Origin: Culex pipiens pallens
Taxonomy: Eukaryota; Arthropoda; Insecta; Diptera; Culicidae
Assembly: GCF_016801865.2 (NCBI RefSeq)
Contig: NC_068938.1
Location: forward strand, 221,232,663-221,296,662
Direction: 5' to 3'
DNA: 64,000 nucleotides
Positions 46,761 to 59,173 of the stretch are shown in pieces (position 1 is the first letter of the stretch; each line of letters begins with the position of its first letter). Under the pieces are notes generated by a model. It saw nothing but the letters and a program-made list of their open reading frames with translations. It was not told the DNA's origin and did not search any database. The position numbers and the translations under genes were made by a program.

Positions 46761-49700
46761 AAAATAAATAAAATAAAACTCAATTGAATTGAATTTTTAC
46801 AAGTCAAAATTCTCTAAGGGCAGTAACAAATACAGAACCCCGATTCCAATCAGGTCAACCCAAACCATTCGTCACCCAGAACCGTTAGTCAATTTCTCCA
46901 AATCATCGTCTCCGCGCCGGTAGATTCAATTAGAATCCTCCAGACACAAAAACATACACCCACAAAACTCTCCGCTCACGATTTAATGAGCAATCACTCC
47001 GTCAACTCCGTTCATTCTTCGAAAAATGGCCAACAAAGTGCGAAACTTTGCTTTTTTTCGGGAAAAGGTCGTGAAATCACGGCGGCGGCGGTGGAATGTC
47101 CGCGACGACGATCTGCGTAGCAGAATATTCAAATTAAATTAGCAAACAGCTAAATGTTTGCGGGGCGTGAGGTCTCGAGTCCAAGTTGGCCTGGACATTG
47201 ACTCATCTGTTTTTTTTGGAGTCGCGAGTAGCGGTTTTCGCTTACTATGTCACATTTTGACCTGGTTGAGTAAGGTTAGAGGATCTGCCCTAATCAAGTT
47301 GTATGACCGCGATGATCGCCGACTTGGAGTCGCAAGTCAACGCCTTCTTGTGTAATTTGTTTTGAAGCTGGTTTCCTTCACCCAATGTTCACCACGCCGC
47401 GAGAAGGGGTTGCCATTTTTAGCACAATCCCGTGAAGAGGTAATATTTAATGTGCGCCAACAACAGCTACAACCACAACCAGTTTGGCGCGTTTCCTGGT
47501 CACTTTACCGGTGAGGAGTTCATTCACTTGCCGCGGGGATGTCGTCGGTGTGTGGGAAGATGCTGCGATCAATGTCAAGGACAAACTGTGTATTGCGTTC
47601 GCGCGCGCGCTCTTCGAAAGGCTCCGTACAAGGAATTTTAATTGAAATTGGTCGATCGATCGCGGCTTAAGTCACTTGTGTTAAGGTGTGTAACCTGTGT
47701 GTAAGTGCTGAAAGGGACACACAAGACACATTCCTGGCATTCCTGACTTCCCTTCACTGAGTCATGACCGCGGTGCTGCCGCGCAGCAGCACCCACCGTT
47801 GAATTGCAAAGAAATGAGAGTTTGAATATACCTCTATATCTAAGCAGAATATAAAAACCAGCATTTATTCCGCGTGACGGCGACGACGACCAGGTTGCCT
47901 GGACACGACAACAACAACAACATCGCCATGGCGACGAAGCCGGCCCAAGTCAGGTCCGCGAATAATAGCGCAGGAACCGTTAGACCATTCAGATATATAC
48001 GTTATAAACCCCGGCTTTATGTGGTTGTTCAGCCGTGTCACAGTCGTCACTAAATAGTTTCTGGCGGCGAGCGAGGGAAACACGCCGATTCCGTGCCGCC
48101 GTCGCCGCGACCAAAGATGGCAAATGACGTTTGGCGACCACCCCGGCCACCAATTGTGGGAAATGGAACCGGAAGAACGACCAAAGTAGCCATTGCTTGA
48201 TCGATTGGATCCACACATTCGGGGCGGCGTTGCAGCGCAGGTTGCGATCTAGTAGTCTTTCCCAAAAAATTCGACAATTTCTATCCCAAAAGTAATCACC
48301 TGGCCTGCTGCGAGCGGGCTCGCGCGTAGAAAGGTTAACGAATCTGGCGTCACCGTCGTCAAATGGCCTGCTGAGATCTTGTGTGCTGCTTACCTTCCGC
48401 CTGACAAGGTGTGACACATTTCTTGAATTTTAAGCAACCTTTCCCTGCGGTTTGTGCCTCTGGCAAGAATTTCTGCGCAATTTGATGACTTCGTTTTGAA
48501 GCTTACCTGGACGCGGGGGGCTGCGATGAGTCAAGCGAGTTGAATGTCTTCTTCGGCTTTCTTGGGCTGTGGGGGTTTCTCGTAAAACAGATTTGCTAGC
48601 GGACGTGACGGGAATTAGATTGTTTTTGGTAGATTGTGCTTTAGACTTTCTTCGTGCAAAAATTGTTGGATTTTTTCCTCTTTTGAGACATTTTTGGCTT
48701 AGGTTTTTGCATAACATTATATGGTTTAAGAATCATTTTATTTTTAATTTGTATTTTAGCATAACAGTAAAGTAACTTTGCCGTTGGAAAAATTCCATTT
48801 GGATTGCAACAATATCGGAGAATGGTATTTGTTCCACAGACACAGCTTCAAAAATTCGCTGTTCGTTTGTCACCACAATTGGCGCACTTGACGTGGTACA
48901 TTAACTTATTATATTGTTGATTAAAGTCAGATTTCATTCTGATGGACAATTTCTACCAACAACAGTGCCACAACCTGTTAGCTGATGTCATACATGTTTC
49001 TTCGTCTCGTTGATTGAAAGTAACCTGTTGTCATGATGTAATCAACGGTTCCTCATCAATCTATCGATTCCTTTCATCAATGAGTCTCCAATGAGTCCCA
49101 TCAATGCTCATTATTCTTCGCAGCGGAGAGAAAGGCGCGATCTTCGCGTACTCCAAAAGGTGCTAACCACTCGCGTCAACGGTGTCGTTGACAATGAGCC
49201 CCAAACGATGATCATGAATTGCGGCCTTTTTAAATATGCATCAGAAGAACGGTGCGTCGCGCACTTTTCGGAGGATTGCAGCGACTGTGACGAATGCGTA
49301 AAGCGTTTTAGAAAGGAAGTTCTTTGTCGGCAAATTTTGTCAAGGTGCCGACTTAGAACGGTTTCGTTGCAACACGTGAAAACGTTTAGTACTCCTCCAA
49401 AGGTGGCATGAATAAACAATCAATTTGTTTCGTAGAATGCTCCCCATTAAATTGGGAATTATTACCCTCTTCAACTGTGTTCCGACCACGTTGTTTCGTC
49501 AATTGAGAGTTCTCACATTGTAAAACAGTCGGTCCTCGTGGACTGTGGAGTGTATACATTTCGTGTTTGCCTCGAGGGCACTCGAGACCGGCCACTTGTT
49601 GCTGCTGTGCCTAATTAAAAACCACTTTCAGCGCAATGCCAAAGAAATGTGTTCCAACTCTTGAGTGAGTGAGGTAGCAGAAAGGCGGCCCGAAAAAATG

Positions 49701-49855
49701 TACTAAAACACGTCAAAATTGATTCCCTCTCTTCGCTGGCAGGAATAATTATTACGGGAAACGTACGCGGAGGTCCCGCCCGAAATCTCGATCACTCACT
49801 TGTGGAACCGTTCACTTTGGGTGGTTTGTAAATGAGCACATTGCGTGCTCAAACT
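46761..49855. other. Single-copy GC-mixed intronic DNA
   Basis: No exon or mobile element recognised. Includes CG-rich segments near 47050-47110 and 48070-48250, and short ACA/GAC runs near 47900. Open frames on both strands look like by-products of GC-rich composition. Confidence 0.4.
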
Positions 49856-50240
49856 GGGCGAAATGGTCAAAATGTTGCAGATGCTCACAAAGTTGCGTAT
49901 TACATTTGTGCAACATGTTGCAAATGTTCAAAATGTAGCCATTGTCTACAAAGTTGCATGTTACATTTGTTCAACATGTTGCTTATGGTTGAAATGTTAC
50001 ATTGCAACCAATTATTCAACATGTTCCAAAAATGAAACACGTTTGAAATGCTGAACATGTAGCGAATGATTAACATGTTGCAAATGATCAGCATGTTGCA
50101 AATGGTCAACATGTTGCAAATGGTCAACATGTTGCAATTGTTCAACATGTTCCAAAAATGCAACATGTTGCAAATGGTCAACATGTTTCAACTGATCAAC
50201 ATGTTGCAAATGGTTAAAATGTTGCAAATCTTCAAAATGT
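49856..50240. repeat. 18-bp array of the palindrome CAACATGTTG
   Basis: The unit CAACATGTTGCAAATGGT repeats with 18-bp spacing best seen at 50070-50220, decaying to both sides. The palindromic core AACATGTT is kept while the linker varies (AATGATCA, AATTGTTC, AACTGATC). The period is a multiple of three, so both strands carry open frames of Asn/Met-rich or His/Gln-rich repeats. Confidence 0.88.
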
Positions 50241-51864
50241 TGCTTATTTTGAACATAATTCTATTCCAATGCTGGACGTGTTTCTTTTTTTCAAAAATTA
50301 TTCAAACTGCCACCACCCCACAGTACCGTCAGATTAAGTAGCATTTCGGCAACGAAACAGAAAAAAATCAATCCTGACATGCGTGTCGGACGCTTTTCAA
50401 AACCTTCCCCCGACAACAACAACAAAAAATCCCTTCAAGTCAACGCGCTCAAATCGTGCGTTGCCAAGCCGAAGCGAACGAGAAGAAAGTGCGCGAAAGT
50501 GTCAAAAGTTGATCCGGAATTCGGACCCCCGCGCCCGAGAACCTGTTCCAGGGAGTGGCCGGCCGCGCATACGCAGATATTGAAAAAGCGCGTATTTTTC
50601 TTTTCTCTTGTTTTGTTTAGTCCTCCCTCTTCCAAAACTTGTTCTCGGGCTTGTTTTGGAAGTCAACAACATTAAGGCAACGAAGAAAAGTCATTTCGAA
50701 GCGAAGCGAGCAGTTCGAATCAGGTGTTGTGGGGGGAAAAGAATCCCAAATGAGCCAGAAATTCCGTTATGTTATCCCCCCGACGAAGAAGAAGACGACA
50801 AAGACGACGACGATCGGTGAGGTCCGGATCACTTTTCGTCGGGGTCACTTTGCCCGGTTTGATAACATCATCGGGCAGATCCTAGCAGGCCGCGCGGCGA
50901 CTGCGGCACCGCCGAAAAGATTAATGAAACGCGTGACAAGTAGGCGTGTTGCGCGGGGAAAAGGTCGAGGCTTGCTACGATCGATTGAAAGACGCGGCGC
51001 GCACGATTGCTGAGATTTCGAACCCAAACAAAGAGAATGTGTGCGCGCAGGGAGAATGATGATGAACGTTCTGACCAGGAGAATGCTGTCACGTCAAGTC
51101 GTTGAACCAGCTGGACAAGTCTCGCCAGGGTGAGAGAGTCCTACTTTGGCGAGTCCGCAGAGAACTGGGAATGGCTGAAAATTTGAATAAATATGTCTTT
51201 AGTACCCGCTCCCCTTCACCGGGCGCACATACTCTCGGTGGTGACCGTTTGTGGTATGCGGAATTTACTTTTATTTAAATTTATGGGCACAAAAACGTTA
51301 CACTCGAATTCGAACGGAATTCGAAGTGGGAACCTGACGTTTATTGTCAATACACTTAGAAATGTTTGACGAAGGAATTCTTGGCTGCACCCAAACGAGA
51401 AAGATTTGACAAAAATGATAGCGACAGCTTCACCAATACATCTCAACAATCGACGCATCGTAGTTGGCGCTGAGAGGAGAATCAGCAACCTTAAAAAAAA
51501 ATCCAATCGAATCCAGTAGCACATTCCAGCAACAGTTAGAATCGAGGTCCCACGGTCCCAACTTTGGACCCTCTGCAGGAATTCGTAGCCTACTGCGCTC
51601 ACCTGATCGCGGTCGCTGAGTCATTTTCATGAATGAAAACATTGCCGGCGCCACCCTTAGCCTTCTATGATTGCAATATGGCGGCGGCGTCGCCGCTGGC
51701 GCCCATATTTTGTAACATTGGCCTCCAACTAGAGTGCACAAACAATCAGTCAGTCGTGGGCGCCGCCACCCATTACAAAGAAATTGAGGTCCTCTAACCT
51801 CAAAAAGTGTCTTCGCAGAGTTGTTTTCTTTCACTTTGGAATAATAACACAGTCCAACAAGATT
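50241..51864. other. Single-copy GC-rich DNA, no gene seen
   Basis: Contains GAC/GAA-rich purine runs near 50780-50815 and heptamers at 50939 and 51588. No family recognised. Confidence 0.4.
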
Positions 51865-52484
51865 TTGTCTCTGAGACGAGTATATGTGTTCCTAGTAGAA
51901 TTTTGCCTGCTGAATCCGAATCCGGGTCCAGAATTGCTCCAAATGGTCCCAATTTAGAGATACACCCGTTTGAAATGTTAGTTTAGGCCAAAATTAGCTA
52001 CTTTGTTGACTATTTTACAAAAGAACTATTAAATAAACAACTAAACCAATACATGTATCTTAAAGTTCACGTTTTCCTCTTTCTGAAACACCCCTGGTTT
52101 TTAAAATTTGATTGTTTCCACGCATATTTATAGCCATTTTAAAATTATATTTTCAGTTGGTTCTCATTCAAAATTTTCCAACTTGCATGCAAGTCAAATT
52201 CTAATTTTAAAATGGCTATAAATATGCGTAGAAACAATCAAATTTTAAAAACCAGGGGTGTTTCAGAAAGGAGAAAACGTGAACTTTAAGATACATGTTT
52301 TGGTTTAGTTGTTTATTCAATAGTTCTTTTGTAAAATAGTCGACAAAGTAGCTAATTTTGGCCTAAACTAACATTTCAAACGGGTGTATCTCAAAATTGG
52401 GACCATTTGGAGCAATTCTGGACCCGGATTCGGATTCAGCAGGCAAAATTCTACTAGGAACACATATTCTCGTCTCAGAGACAA
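51865..52484. mobile_element. Foldback MITE: 283-bp inverted repeat, 54-bp loop
   Basis: 51865-52147 is the reverse complement of 52202-52484 with about nine mismatches and no indels seen (about 97 percent). Outer ends are TTGTCTCTGAGACGAG. A clear target duplication is not visible. A transcript would form a long near-perfect hairpin. No coding sequence. Confidence 0.9.
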
Positions 52485-53346
52485 GAAACATTTGATTTTT
52501 TGTTGAACTGTGTAATAATTTTCTCGGATCTGCCACACAATGACGCAAAAGGTCACTTTCTGGGCTTGGTTTTGCATATATTGTTGTCTTGTCTTGAGTG
52601 GAAATTTACATAAACCGATCGAGCCTAGAAAAAAAAAAATAAAGAGTCGTAAAAAAAAGGAACGGCCTACGGCGGCCGGTCGATCACCGCAGGAATTCGA
52701 AATCATAAATTGGTCTAATGCGTAATTTATATCGTTCTCTAATTGACCAAGCTTAGAGAGATAAACGGCTTAATCGTTGAGCCCGGTAACGGCTTGTAGG
52801 TTTTTTTTTTACGATCCGTACATTCAATTGACGTTCGTCGATGGTTTGCTATTTTGACGCAAAGGACATTTTTGCTTGGAATCTGCTATCAACTTATTCT
52901 TGAATTTTCAACCAAGTTCATTTGATGTATTAATTTTTTTATTTGGGATTAAATTAATTTTATTAAGCCCTTTTTATTTTTTTTTGTGGTTTTCTAAAAT
53001 CAATTAAATTGCAATTCTTTTTTTTCTTAGGCCATTGCAAATTTTATTTCAAATTTTTGGTCACCATTCCACCAGTCCCGCTCTTAAAAAATGTCCGAAA
53101 AAAATAATTGCCCAAAAAAATATTTTTTGCTGAAAATTTAAAATTTTATACAAAAAAAAACATGTACTGCAAAATACTGCAAAATATTTCAAAATACATT
53201 GTACAACGTTTATTTATTTTTGTAGTTTTAATCCAATTGAGCACATTTAGACTATCCGCAAATTTTAAATTTTGGGACACATATCTGAAAAAGACATAAA
53301 CTTTAGGATTTTTTTTCATAAATTCATTGATATTTTGAAAAATATC
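52485..53346. other. Mixed DNA becoming AT-rich
   Basis: 52500-52870 looks single-copy. 53030-53340 carries a GGCCATTGCAAATTTTATTTC dispersed-repeat start like those at 19945, 26122 and 61890. No gene seen. Confidence 0.4.
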
Positions 53347-54026
53347 GCAACAGTGTATAAAGCATTTTGTGATACTTTTTGCCTAAATATTTTGAAAGTT
53401 GGGCTTGAAATTTTAAATTTAGTTTTTTATCAAAGGTAAATTTTAAGTTCCTAAAATATACAGAAATTGTTATCTCCCAAAATCCTTATTTCAAAATTTA
53501 GGGGATGGAATTTCTACAACGTTCAACAAATAAACGGAAAATGCAAATTTTATTTCATGTTTGTGTAACTCCGCAACAGTGTATAAAGCATTTTGTGATA
53601 CTTTTTGCCTAAATATTTTGAAAGTTGGGCTTGAAATTTTAAATTTAGTTTTTTTATCAAAGGTAAATTTTAAGTTCCTAAAATATACAGAAATTGTTAT
53701 CTCCCAAAATCCTTATTTCAAAATTTAGGGGATGGAATTTCTACAACGTTCAACAAATAAACGGAAAATGCAAATTTTATTTCATGTTTGTGTAACTCCG
53801 CAACAGTGTATAAAGCATTTTGTGATACTTTTTGCCTAAATATTTTGAAAGTTGGGCTTGAAATTTTAAATTTAGTTTTTTTATCAAAGGTAAATTTTAA
53901 GTTCCTAATATATACAGAAATTGTTATCTCCCAAAATCCTTATTTCAAAATTTAGGGGATGGAATTTCTACAACGTTCAACAAATAAACGGAAAATGCAA
54001 ATTTTATTTCATGTTTGTGTAACTCC
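53347..54026 (+). repeat. 227-bp tandem triplication
   Basis: GCAACAGTGTATAAAGC recurs at 53347, 53573 and 53800; the three copies are almost identical (single-base indel in a T-run, one substitution near 53909). Such high identity means recent duplication or an assembly repeat. Confidence 0.93.
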
Positions 54027-54416
54027 CCCTTCAAAATTTGTCAAAAAATAAAGAGGGAAAAAATTATTGCCTAAAATAGTCTATTTTTACTCAGTGTTGT
54101 AAATGAGTGATAGGAAAAACTATCATTTGATGATTTTTGCACCAAAAATCAGTGTTTAAAGCGTCCGTCACTATAGCTTGTGAGTTCTATTCTTTTATGT
54201 CGTGATTGGCACAAAGAGCATTCTCTTTCTATCACTCTATCTCTTTTTCTCATTCACGCACACTCGCCGAAGATTCTATTGTTCCCTCAGGAAACCCCAA
54301 CAAAAGAACGCAAGAGGGGGATTAGGAACCAACCGTGGACTACTTCTCGTTAAAATGCGTTGTCGAATTTTGTTTTGTGACGGCTTTTGTGGCTACGCTC
54401 TGTTGAGGTGGGATTA

Positions 54417-54522
54417 CCCTAGTAACATTTTTAAACTTACAGGTTTTATCATGGTTCTGAAAACCCGCATACAACCTGAATAGGCTTTTATGGCCTACTT
54501 AAAACCTAAAATGTTACTAGGG
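54417..54522. mobile_element. Short TA-flanked MITE (106 bp)
   Basis: Terminal inverted repeats CCCTAGTAACATTT/AAATGTTACTAGGG, flanked by TA on both sides. It lies within a GC-mixed insertion that splits the dispersed repeat shared with 7960-8110. Confidence 0.8.
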
Positions 54523-54674
54523 TAGAGTCACACGCGATAGAAACCGGCAATTCTTTGTGCTGACAATACCGCGACGGCTAAAAGGGCAGTGAAACTTTGA
54601 GAGAAGTGATTTCGGGCATGATAACTGGAGCTGATGAGAACTAAAAGTTCGATGTTTTTTAAACCCTGTTTGGA

Positions 54675-55057
54675 CAGTCCAATCTCTATTATCCGAAGGC
54701 CTTGGAAAAAATTTACTTCGGATAATCGAACCGATTTTTTTATTTTTGTCTTATTTTTGATTGTCGAGCTTGAGTTTGACGTCTAAACTTCTCTAAAGTG
54801 ATTTACAATTTTCAAATCCAAGATGGCGGCTTAAGTGGTGTTGATGAAATACTACGAAAATTCATTTGATAATTTAATAAAATAAAAACCAGCAACCTTG
54901 ATTAAAATGGTGGCAGAGAACTCAAATTTGATATTAAAAATAAGAAAATAAAAAAATAAGAAAATACAAAAATTAAAAATTAATGTTCGGTTCGTGATTC
55001 GATTCGATTAATTGGAATTTAATTCCGGATAATCGACACTTTGGATAATCTTGACTG
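54675..55057 (+). mobile_element. pogo-like MITE, most complete copy
   Basis: Begins CAGTCCAATCTCTATTATCCG and ends GGATAATCTTGACTG, an inverted pair with an internal second copy of the CGGATAATCGA motif at each end. CAGT starts and ATTATCCG boxes resemble pogo/Tigger-type termini. A TA duplication is not clear on the left. AT-rich interior with no frame. Confidence 0.6.
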
Positions 55058-56934
55058 TACTTGTATGTGTGGACACACATATCGGAAAAAATTACGTCTT
55101 TTAAAGAGAAAAAAATATTGACACATTTTTTGGATTAGTTTTGCCAAATTCAAACGAAATTTATTAACAAAAAACACAAATTTACTAAAACAAAATAATT
55201 TTGAGTTAAAACTTCTCTGGTCAAGAGGGCATGCCAGCGACGAGTAAAAGCTCACCACATGTGAGCATTCAGATTTAACGACTCATTCAAAACCTGTCCG
55301 CTAGTGTCAAACCCCTCGTTCATGGAATGAAAAGCTCATAAAAACATAATTATTATTACAAAATTTGAAACGGAAATTACTGGCAACAAAACGATTGGCC
55401 GTTTTTCTCCCGAAGTCTACTACGACCACCGGCGCTCACGTGCCGACTTCAACCTGGCTGCAGTTCCCACGGCCTACTTCGAACCCATCTCCGACTCCGA
55501 GCCTGACGCAAGTGTCAAAATTGTCAAATTTATGTGACGCGACGCCGAGTGCAACCTTAATCAATTCTTTTTTTCTAAAAATGGCAAGGGTTCACTTCCT
55601 GGCTAACAGCCTTTTTCCATTTATTTGCATAACTGACATATTCCACATTGCACGGGGTGGGACGCACGATCAGTGGTGCTGTCTCGCCAGGCTTTACGAC
55701 TTTTCGGAGCTTTATTGCTCAATTATTACCGTTTGTCTGCGCGTTTCGAGCATGGCAGCAACCAAGGGTTAACTCATTGTGTGCGCCTACCCTTTATTGA
55801 CTCCAGTGCCACATTTGAAAAGTGCATTTCCAAGGTTAAAGACCCCCGTCTCATCTCTTCCCAAAGAGAGGTGAGGGGGATGTACTCAGCCTGCTAATTT
55901 GCACTTGTTTTTACGAGTATGCAAACATCATCTTTACAGCCACTAAAAACGAACTGCTCAAAAGGGGCAAATTTCCTTAAAGGTAAATAGTGCCCATTCT
56001 AATGAGGGAATGCTGATAGCTCAATTAATTCCAAATCAAATTTGCATTTCCTGCTGAATGATTCATGAGGCAACCCGACTCCACAAGAAAGATCGAAGAA
56101 ACCACGTGAGATCAAGCCGAAGGGTTCAGAATTTTCTTCTTCCGATTGGGGTCGCCGGGGCAACAGGTCCCGCGTGGTGGACTCTCGTACGTGATCGCAC
56201 GTACGTGTTCCGAAGGGTCTCCAGACACGCGGATGCTGCTGGAACTTTAAAAAGGGCCGCGGCTTGGTGTGGTAGTATCACCACCAGCCTCGAAACAGGT
56301 AGAACAACTTTCATTTTTAAAACCTGATATCCCTTTGCACTCTCGAGAGCGTGCTCGAATGCGCGCCTGGTTGTAATTTGCTCTTTTATCATCATCGCTG
56401 AGGGCTCGAACTCGGACTCGAACTTGTTGTTGCTGGTGGTTTGTTGTAATCTTGATGCGTTTTTTCTCGACCTTTTTGTTGTGCTCTCTTTCTCCGCGTG
56501 GTCTTGGCCGGTGGCGGTACTTTTCCAAAATCGAACATTTTTCCGTCCTTTTTACGACGCGTCAGCTTTTTTGGACGAGATTCGTGGAAGGTTTGTGGGA
56601 GCAGGGAGGAGGACTTTGGAAAAGGAGCAAAACGATTACCGTAATTATTTAGTATTTTATGATTATGATTATTAAAAAGGTACATAACAGGCTGATTAAT
56701 CGGGGGGGACCAGACTGCTGGGAAAAAGTAAAACATTAACTCACTTTGAAGTGACTTTTCTGTATAGAAAGTTTTGACTTTTAAATTTTTAATTGAACAT
56801 AAATTAAATTTTCTTAACATTTTTGTGAAATTTTGCGAGAAATTTTGTTTAATTTGATGAAATTATGTCTTTCATCGGAGCGGGACATTTATGAATTGGT
56901 CTTTAAAAAAACCAAATAAATAAATAATAATAAC
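55058..56934. other. Single-copy DNA, no gene seen
   Basis: GC-mixed with a heptamer at 55472 and a CGTACGTGATCGCACGTACG inverted pair near 56188-56207. AT-rich from 56750. No exon recognised. Confidence 0.4.
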
Positions 56935-57440
56935 AATATCTGTTGTTTTCGCATTCTTTTAATGCCTCCGGCTGAAAAGAAAAATTATTCTTTCAACATG
57001 AACAGTTCTTTGGGCTAATTAAATTCATTGAATTTACTGATTTATGTTATCTTTTGCATTCTTTTTTGAACATAAATTGAATTTCCCAAAAAAAAAGACA
57101 GTGGTTTTTGCATTTCTTTAAACAGTACCAGTTGTTTGGAATATTTGATAGAAAATTTTATTTATTTGTGCGAGTTTGTACCTGATTTTCTTAATAACCA
57201 GTTCCTTGAAAATAATGAGCTAAAAAATGTGTTGAGCTTTACATTATTTTCAAAGATAACCAATTTCTATGAGTTTTATAATTAATCATGACCTGATTTA
57301 GAAAATTAAATGTTCAAAAGAGAAAAAAAAACTATAAATTTCTGCATCCTATTCAGCGTAGGTACCCAGTTCTTTGAAAGTAAATATCCCTTGGGTGAAA
57401 CGTCATTTTCGGTGAAATGACCTTTGGCGAATTTTCCATT
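56935..57440 (-). repeat. Diverged relative of the 120-bp Mutator-like array
   Basis: On the minus strand it shows AAAGAACTGTTCATGTTG and GAATGCAAAA-type blocks like 32700-33620. Near 57395-57432 GTGAAACGTCATTTTCGGTG resembles that element's terminal units. Only one terminus is seen, so it is a truncated copy. Confidence 0.55.
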
Positions 57441-58924
57441 ATACAGATTCGCCTTTATCCATTCTATGTAAAAAAATGGTTGCAATATATGATCAAAAAT
57501 AAAAATCGACAAAATTTTTATTTGGTATCTATTTTCAGTTCATGTAGGGGAAATACACCTATTCTCATAATTCTAAGCGGTGGTGTATGAATGAAGTTCG
57601 AAAATCTGGGGTGTTTCTTGAAATTCACTAAAATCATGAACACTTACCTGTAGAACAGCTTTTTGTGAACATTTCTGTTTAATTTGACTTTTACCAAAAG
57701 TTTTTCTTATTGCTTTTACCAGCATTTTACAGAAATATTTTCAAATTCTATTCTAGTCACAAGAGAACTTGCTGTTTTGCCAGTTCATGCTTTTGAAACA
57801 AACATTTAGGATTAAATAAACAAATCTGGCACTGGCTCACTCTTATACGCGCTGATGGTGGTGTTGGTGACAGGCCTTTGTGCTTTATTTGCCTTCGCTT
57901 TTAGTCAGCCTTCGACGAGAATAGGTTAAGACGTCAAGTGACAAAGGGCGTTTGTTCTTTAGCGTTTGCAAATTAATGACATGTTTTGGGATTATTTTTC
58001 ATGTTTTTTACATGCAACCAATTTGTCGCAAAATTCAGTTAAAGAAAGATAATAACTCAGAAAAAAGTTACCTCCGAAAAGCAACCCCCAGTAAGAAAAC
58101 TCCAATTGTTTACCCAAGTGCCGATCCTCGACAGGGAAAAAATCGTCTTGTCGCAACCCTGCTCCAAGATCCACAAATTGACACACTGAAAGAAAGAAAA
58201 AAAAACAACAAAAGCAAAATCTCTCCGTCGTGTCGGCTCACGATTTAAACGATTTTGCCCAAATTTGGCCGGTATTGGGAAAAAATTTCAGTTAATGACG
58301 GCTCTCCGCTTTGCGGCGGCGACGGTTATCGCAGTAAGCGGCGTGTCATTATCGAGATTTTCGGTGTATACTTCGTTTTCTCACAGGTTATCGATCGACG
58401 ATCGGTGGCGGTTACGTCAAGTAAAAGGCAATTATTGTTTTGCATGTTGAGTAAATGAGTAAATATGATTTTTTTCATTCCAATTTTTGTCATATTTTAT
58501 GGCCGACCTGTTTGATTCCCAAATTATCACCCCCTGAAAAGACGTAAAATAATCCCTTTCCCATAAAATTAGGTCACACTGAGTCTGCCCAGTAAGTACG
58601 CGTGAATTAATTCCAGTCTCGTCGTCTGGCTTGGGCCTAATTCCCTTTGAAACAGGTCGGTCGAATTCGGACCAGCTCGAACAGGTAGCGCATTCTTGGC
58701 CCGTCCTTTTGTTCGCGCCTAATCCAACAATTTATTCGCCCGGCCGTCTTTGATTCCTGGAACCTTTCCCACGAATGAAAAAAAATGTCGTTGGTTTACG
58801 ACAGGGGACAAAAATCAAACACATAAATAAACATAACTTTTCGGGGTGTTACGGCGTTTGATGCTGCTCGCGCAGCGAGTGACATTTCTACTAGTGTGCC
58901 GGCTAATGCTAATTTGGGTCATTT
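57441..58924. other. Intron segment leading to the CrebA exon
   Basis: AT-rich to 57830, then GC-mixed and probably unique. 58370-58388 (TTCGTTTTCTCACAG then GTTATC) resembles an acceptor with a poor donor; I do not call it a recursive site. Confidence 0.4.
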
Positions 58925-58941
58925 TCACTGTTTTTTTTCAG
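58925..58941 (+). promoter_or_regulatory. 3' splice site of the CrebA exon
   Basis: A T-rich tract ends in TTTTTTTTCAG directly before the CrebA reading frame. The frame stays open upstream of it, but the upstream translation is hydrophobic and unlike CrebA, so the acceptor marks the true exon start. Confidence 0.88.
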
Positions 58942-59173
58942 ACGATGCAAGACACACTCAAAATGTCCAGCTACGCGGACATGCAGGACTGGATGGACCG
59001 AGACTCGAAGCTCCCGCCGGTGATCCTGAACGACAAGCTGATGACGGACGCGATCATCGGCGGAACGGGGATGCCGATCAAGACTGAGCACTCGTACAGC
59101 CTCAACTCGGACGGGGACTCGATCAGCGACACCCTGCCTGACTCGCCGCACAGCCTGCAGAACAAAATGGACG
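58942..59173 (+). CDS. CrebA: CrebA internal exon (N-terminal activation region)
   Basis: This exon encodes 77 codons plus one base of a CREB3L1/2-type bZIP transcription factor; the Drosophila orthologue CrebA raises secretory-pathway genes in salivary gland and epidermis. Seen in the translation: MQDW at exon residues 14-17, PVILNDKL at 26-33, PIKTEHSYSL at 45-54, and PDSPHSLQNKMD at 66-77. The EHSYSL block and a following acidic/SP segment are shared by insect CrebA and vertebrate CREB3L1/2. IKTE fits a SUMO consensus, and the two TP/SP-type sites could be phosphorylated (inference). The bZIP lies further downstream, outside the window. The acceptor is an eight-T tract then CAG; the donor is GTAGGT, leaving phase 1, which matches the D/E that follows this block in Drosophila. 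The exon enters in phase 0 with Thr then Met, so translation either continues from an upstream exon or starts at 58945; I favour an upstream exon. Codons are GC3-rich, unlike the flanks. Confidence 0.92.

Larger units (their letters stand above)
1..58941 (+). other. CrebA: Long CrebA intron, 3' portion (inferred)
   Basis: The CrebA exon at 58942 enters in phase 0. In dipteran and other insect orthologues a short upstream exon encodes the extreme N-terminus, ending in a Trp-Asp-like acidic segment. I searched the plus strand for TGGGAY followed by GT in frame and found nothing credible, so the upstream exon probably lies before the window. Two recursive-splice-site candidates on the same strand (4076 and 25045) support one continuous transcribed intron. 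Other genes nested within it cannot be excluded, but none is visible. Confidence 0.6.

Noticed and set aside
49856..50240. CRISPR-like array
   Set aside because: Repeats are 18 bp and contiguous with no unique spacers, in a eukaryotic genome. The 144-bp and 141-bp arrays fail for the same reason.
49832..50341. Asn/Met-rich and His/Gln-rich open frames
   Set aside because: Translations of the 18-bp array on both strands; period divisible by three.
53508..53560. ATGGAATTTCTAC as the CrebA N-terminus (MEF start in Drosophila)
   Set aside because: It lies in the 227-bp triplication, recurs in each copy, and continues into Arg/Lys/Cys-rich sequence without the acidic Trp-Asp motif.
58370..58390. 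Third recursive splice site
   Set aside because: The acceptor half is fair, but GTTATC is a poor donor, and it lies only about 550 bp before the real acceptor.
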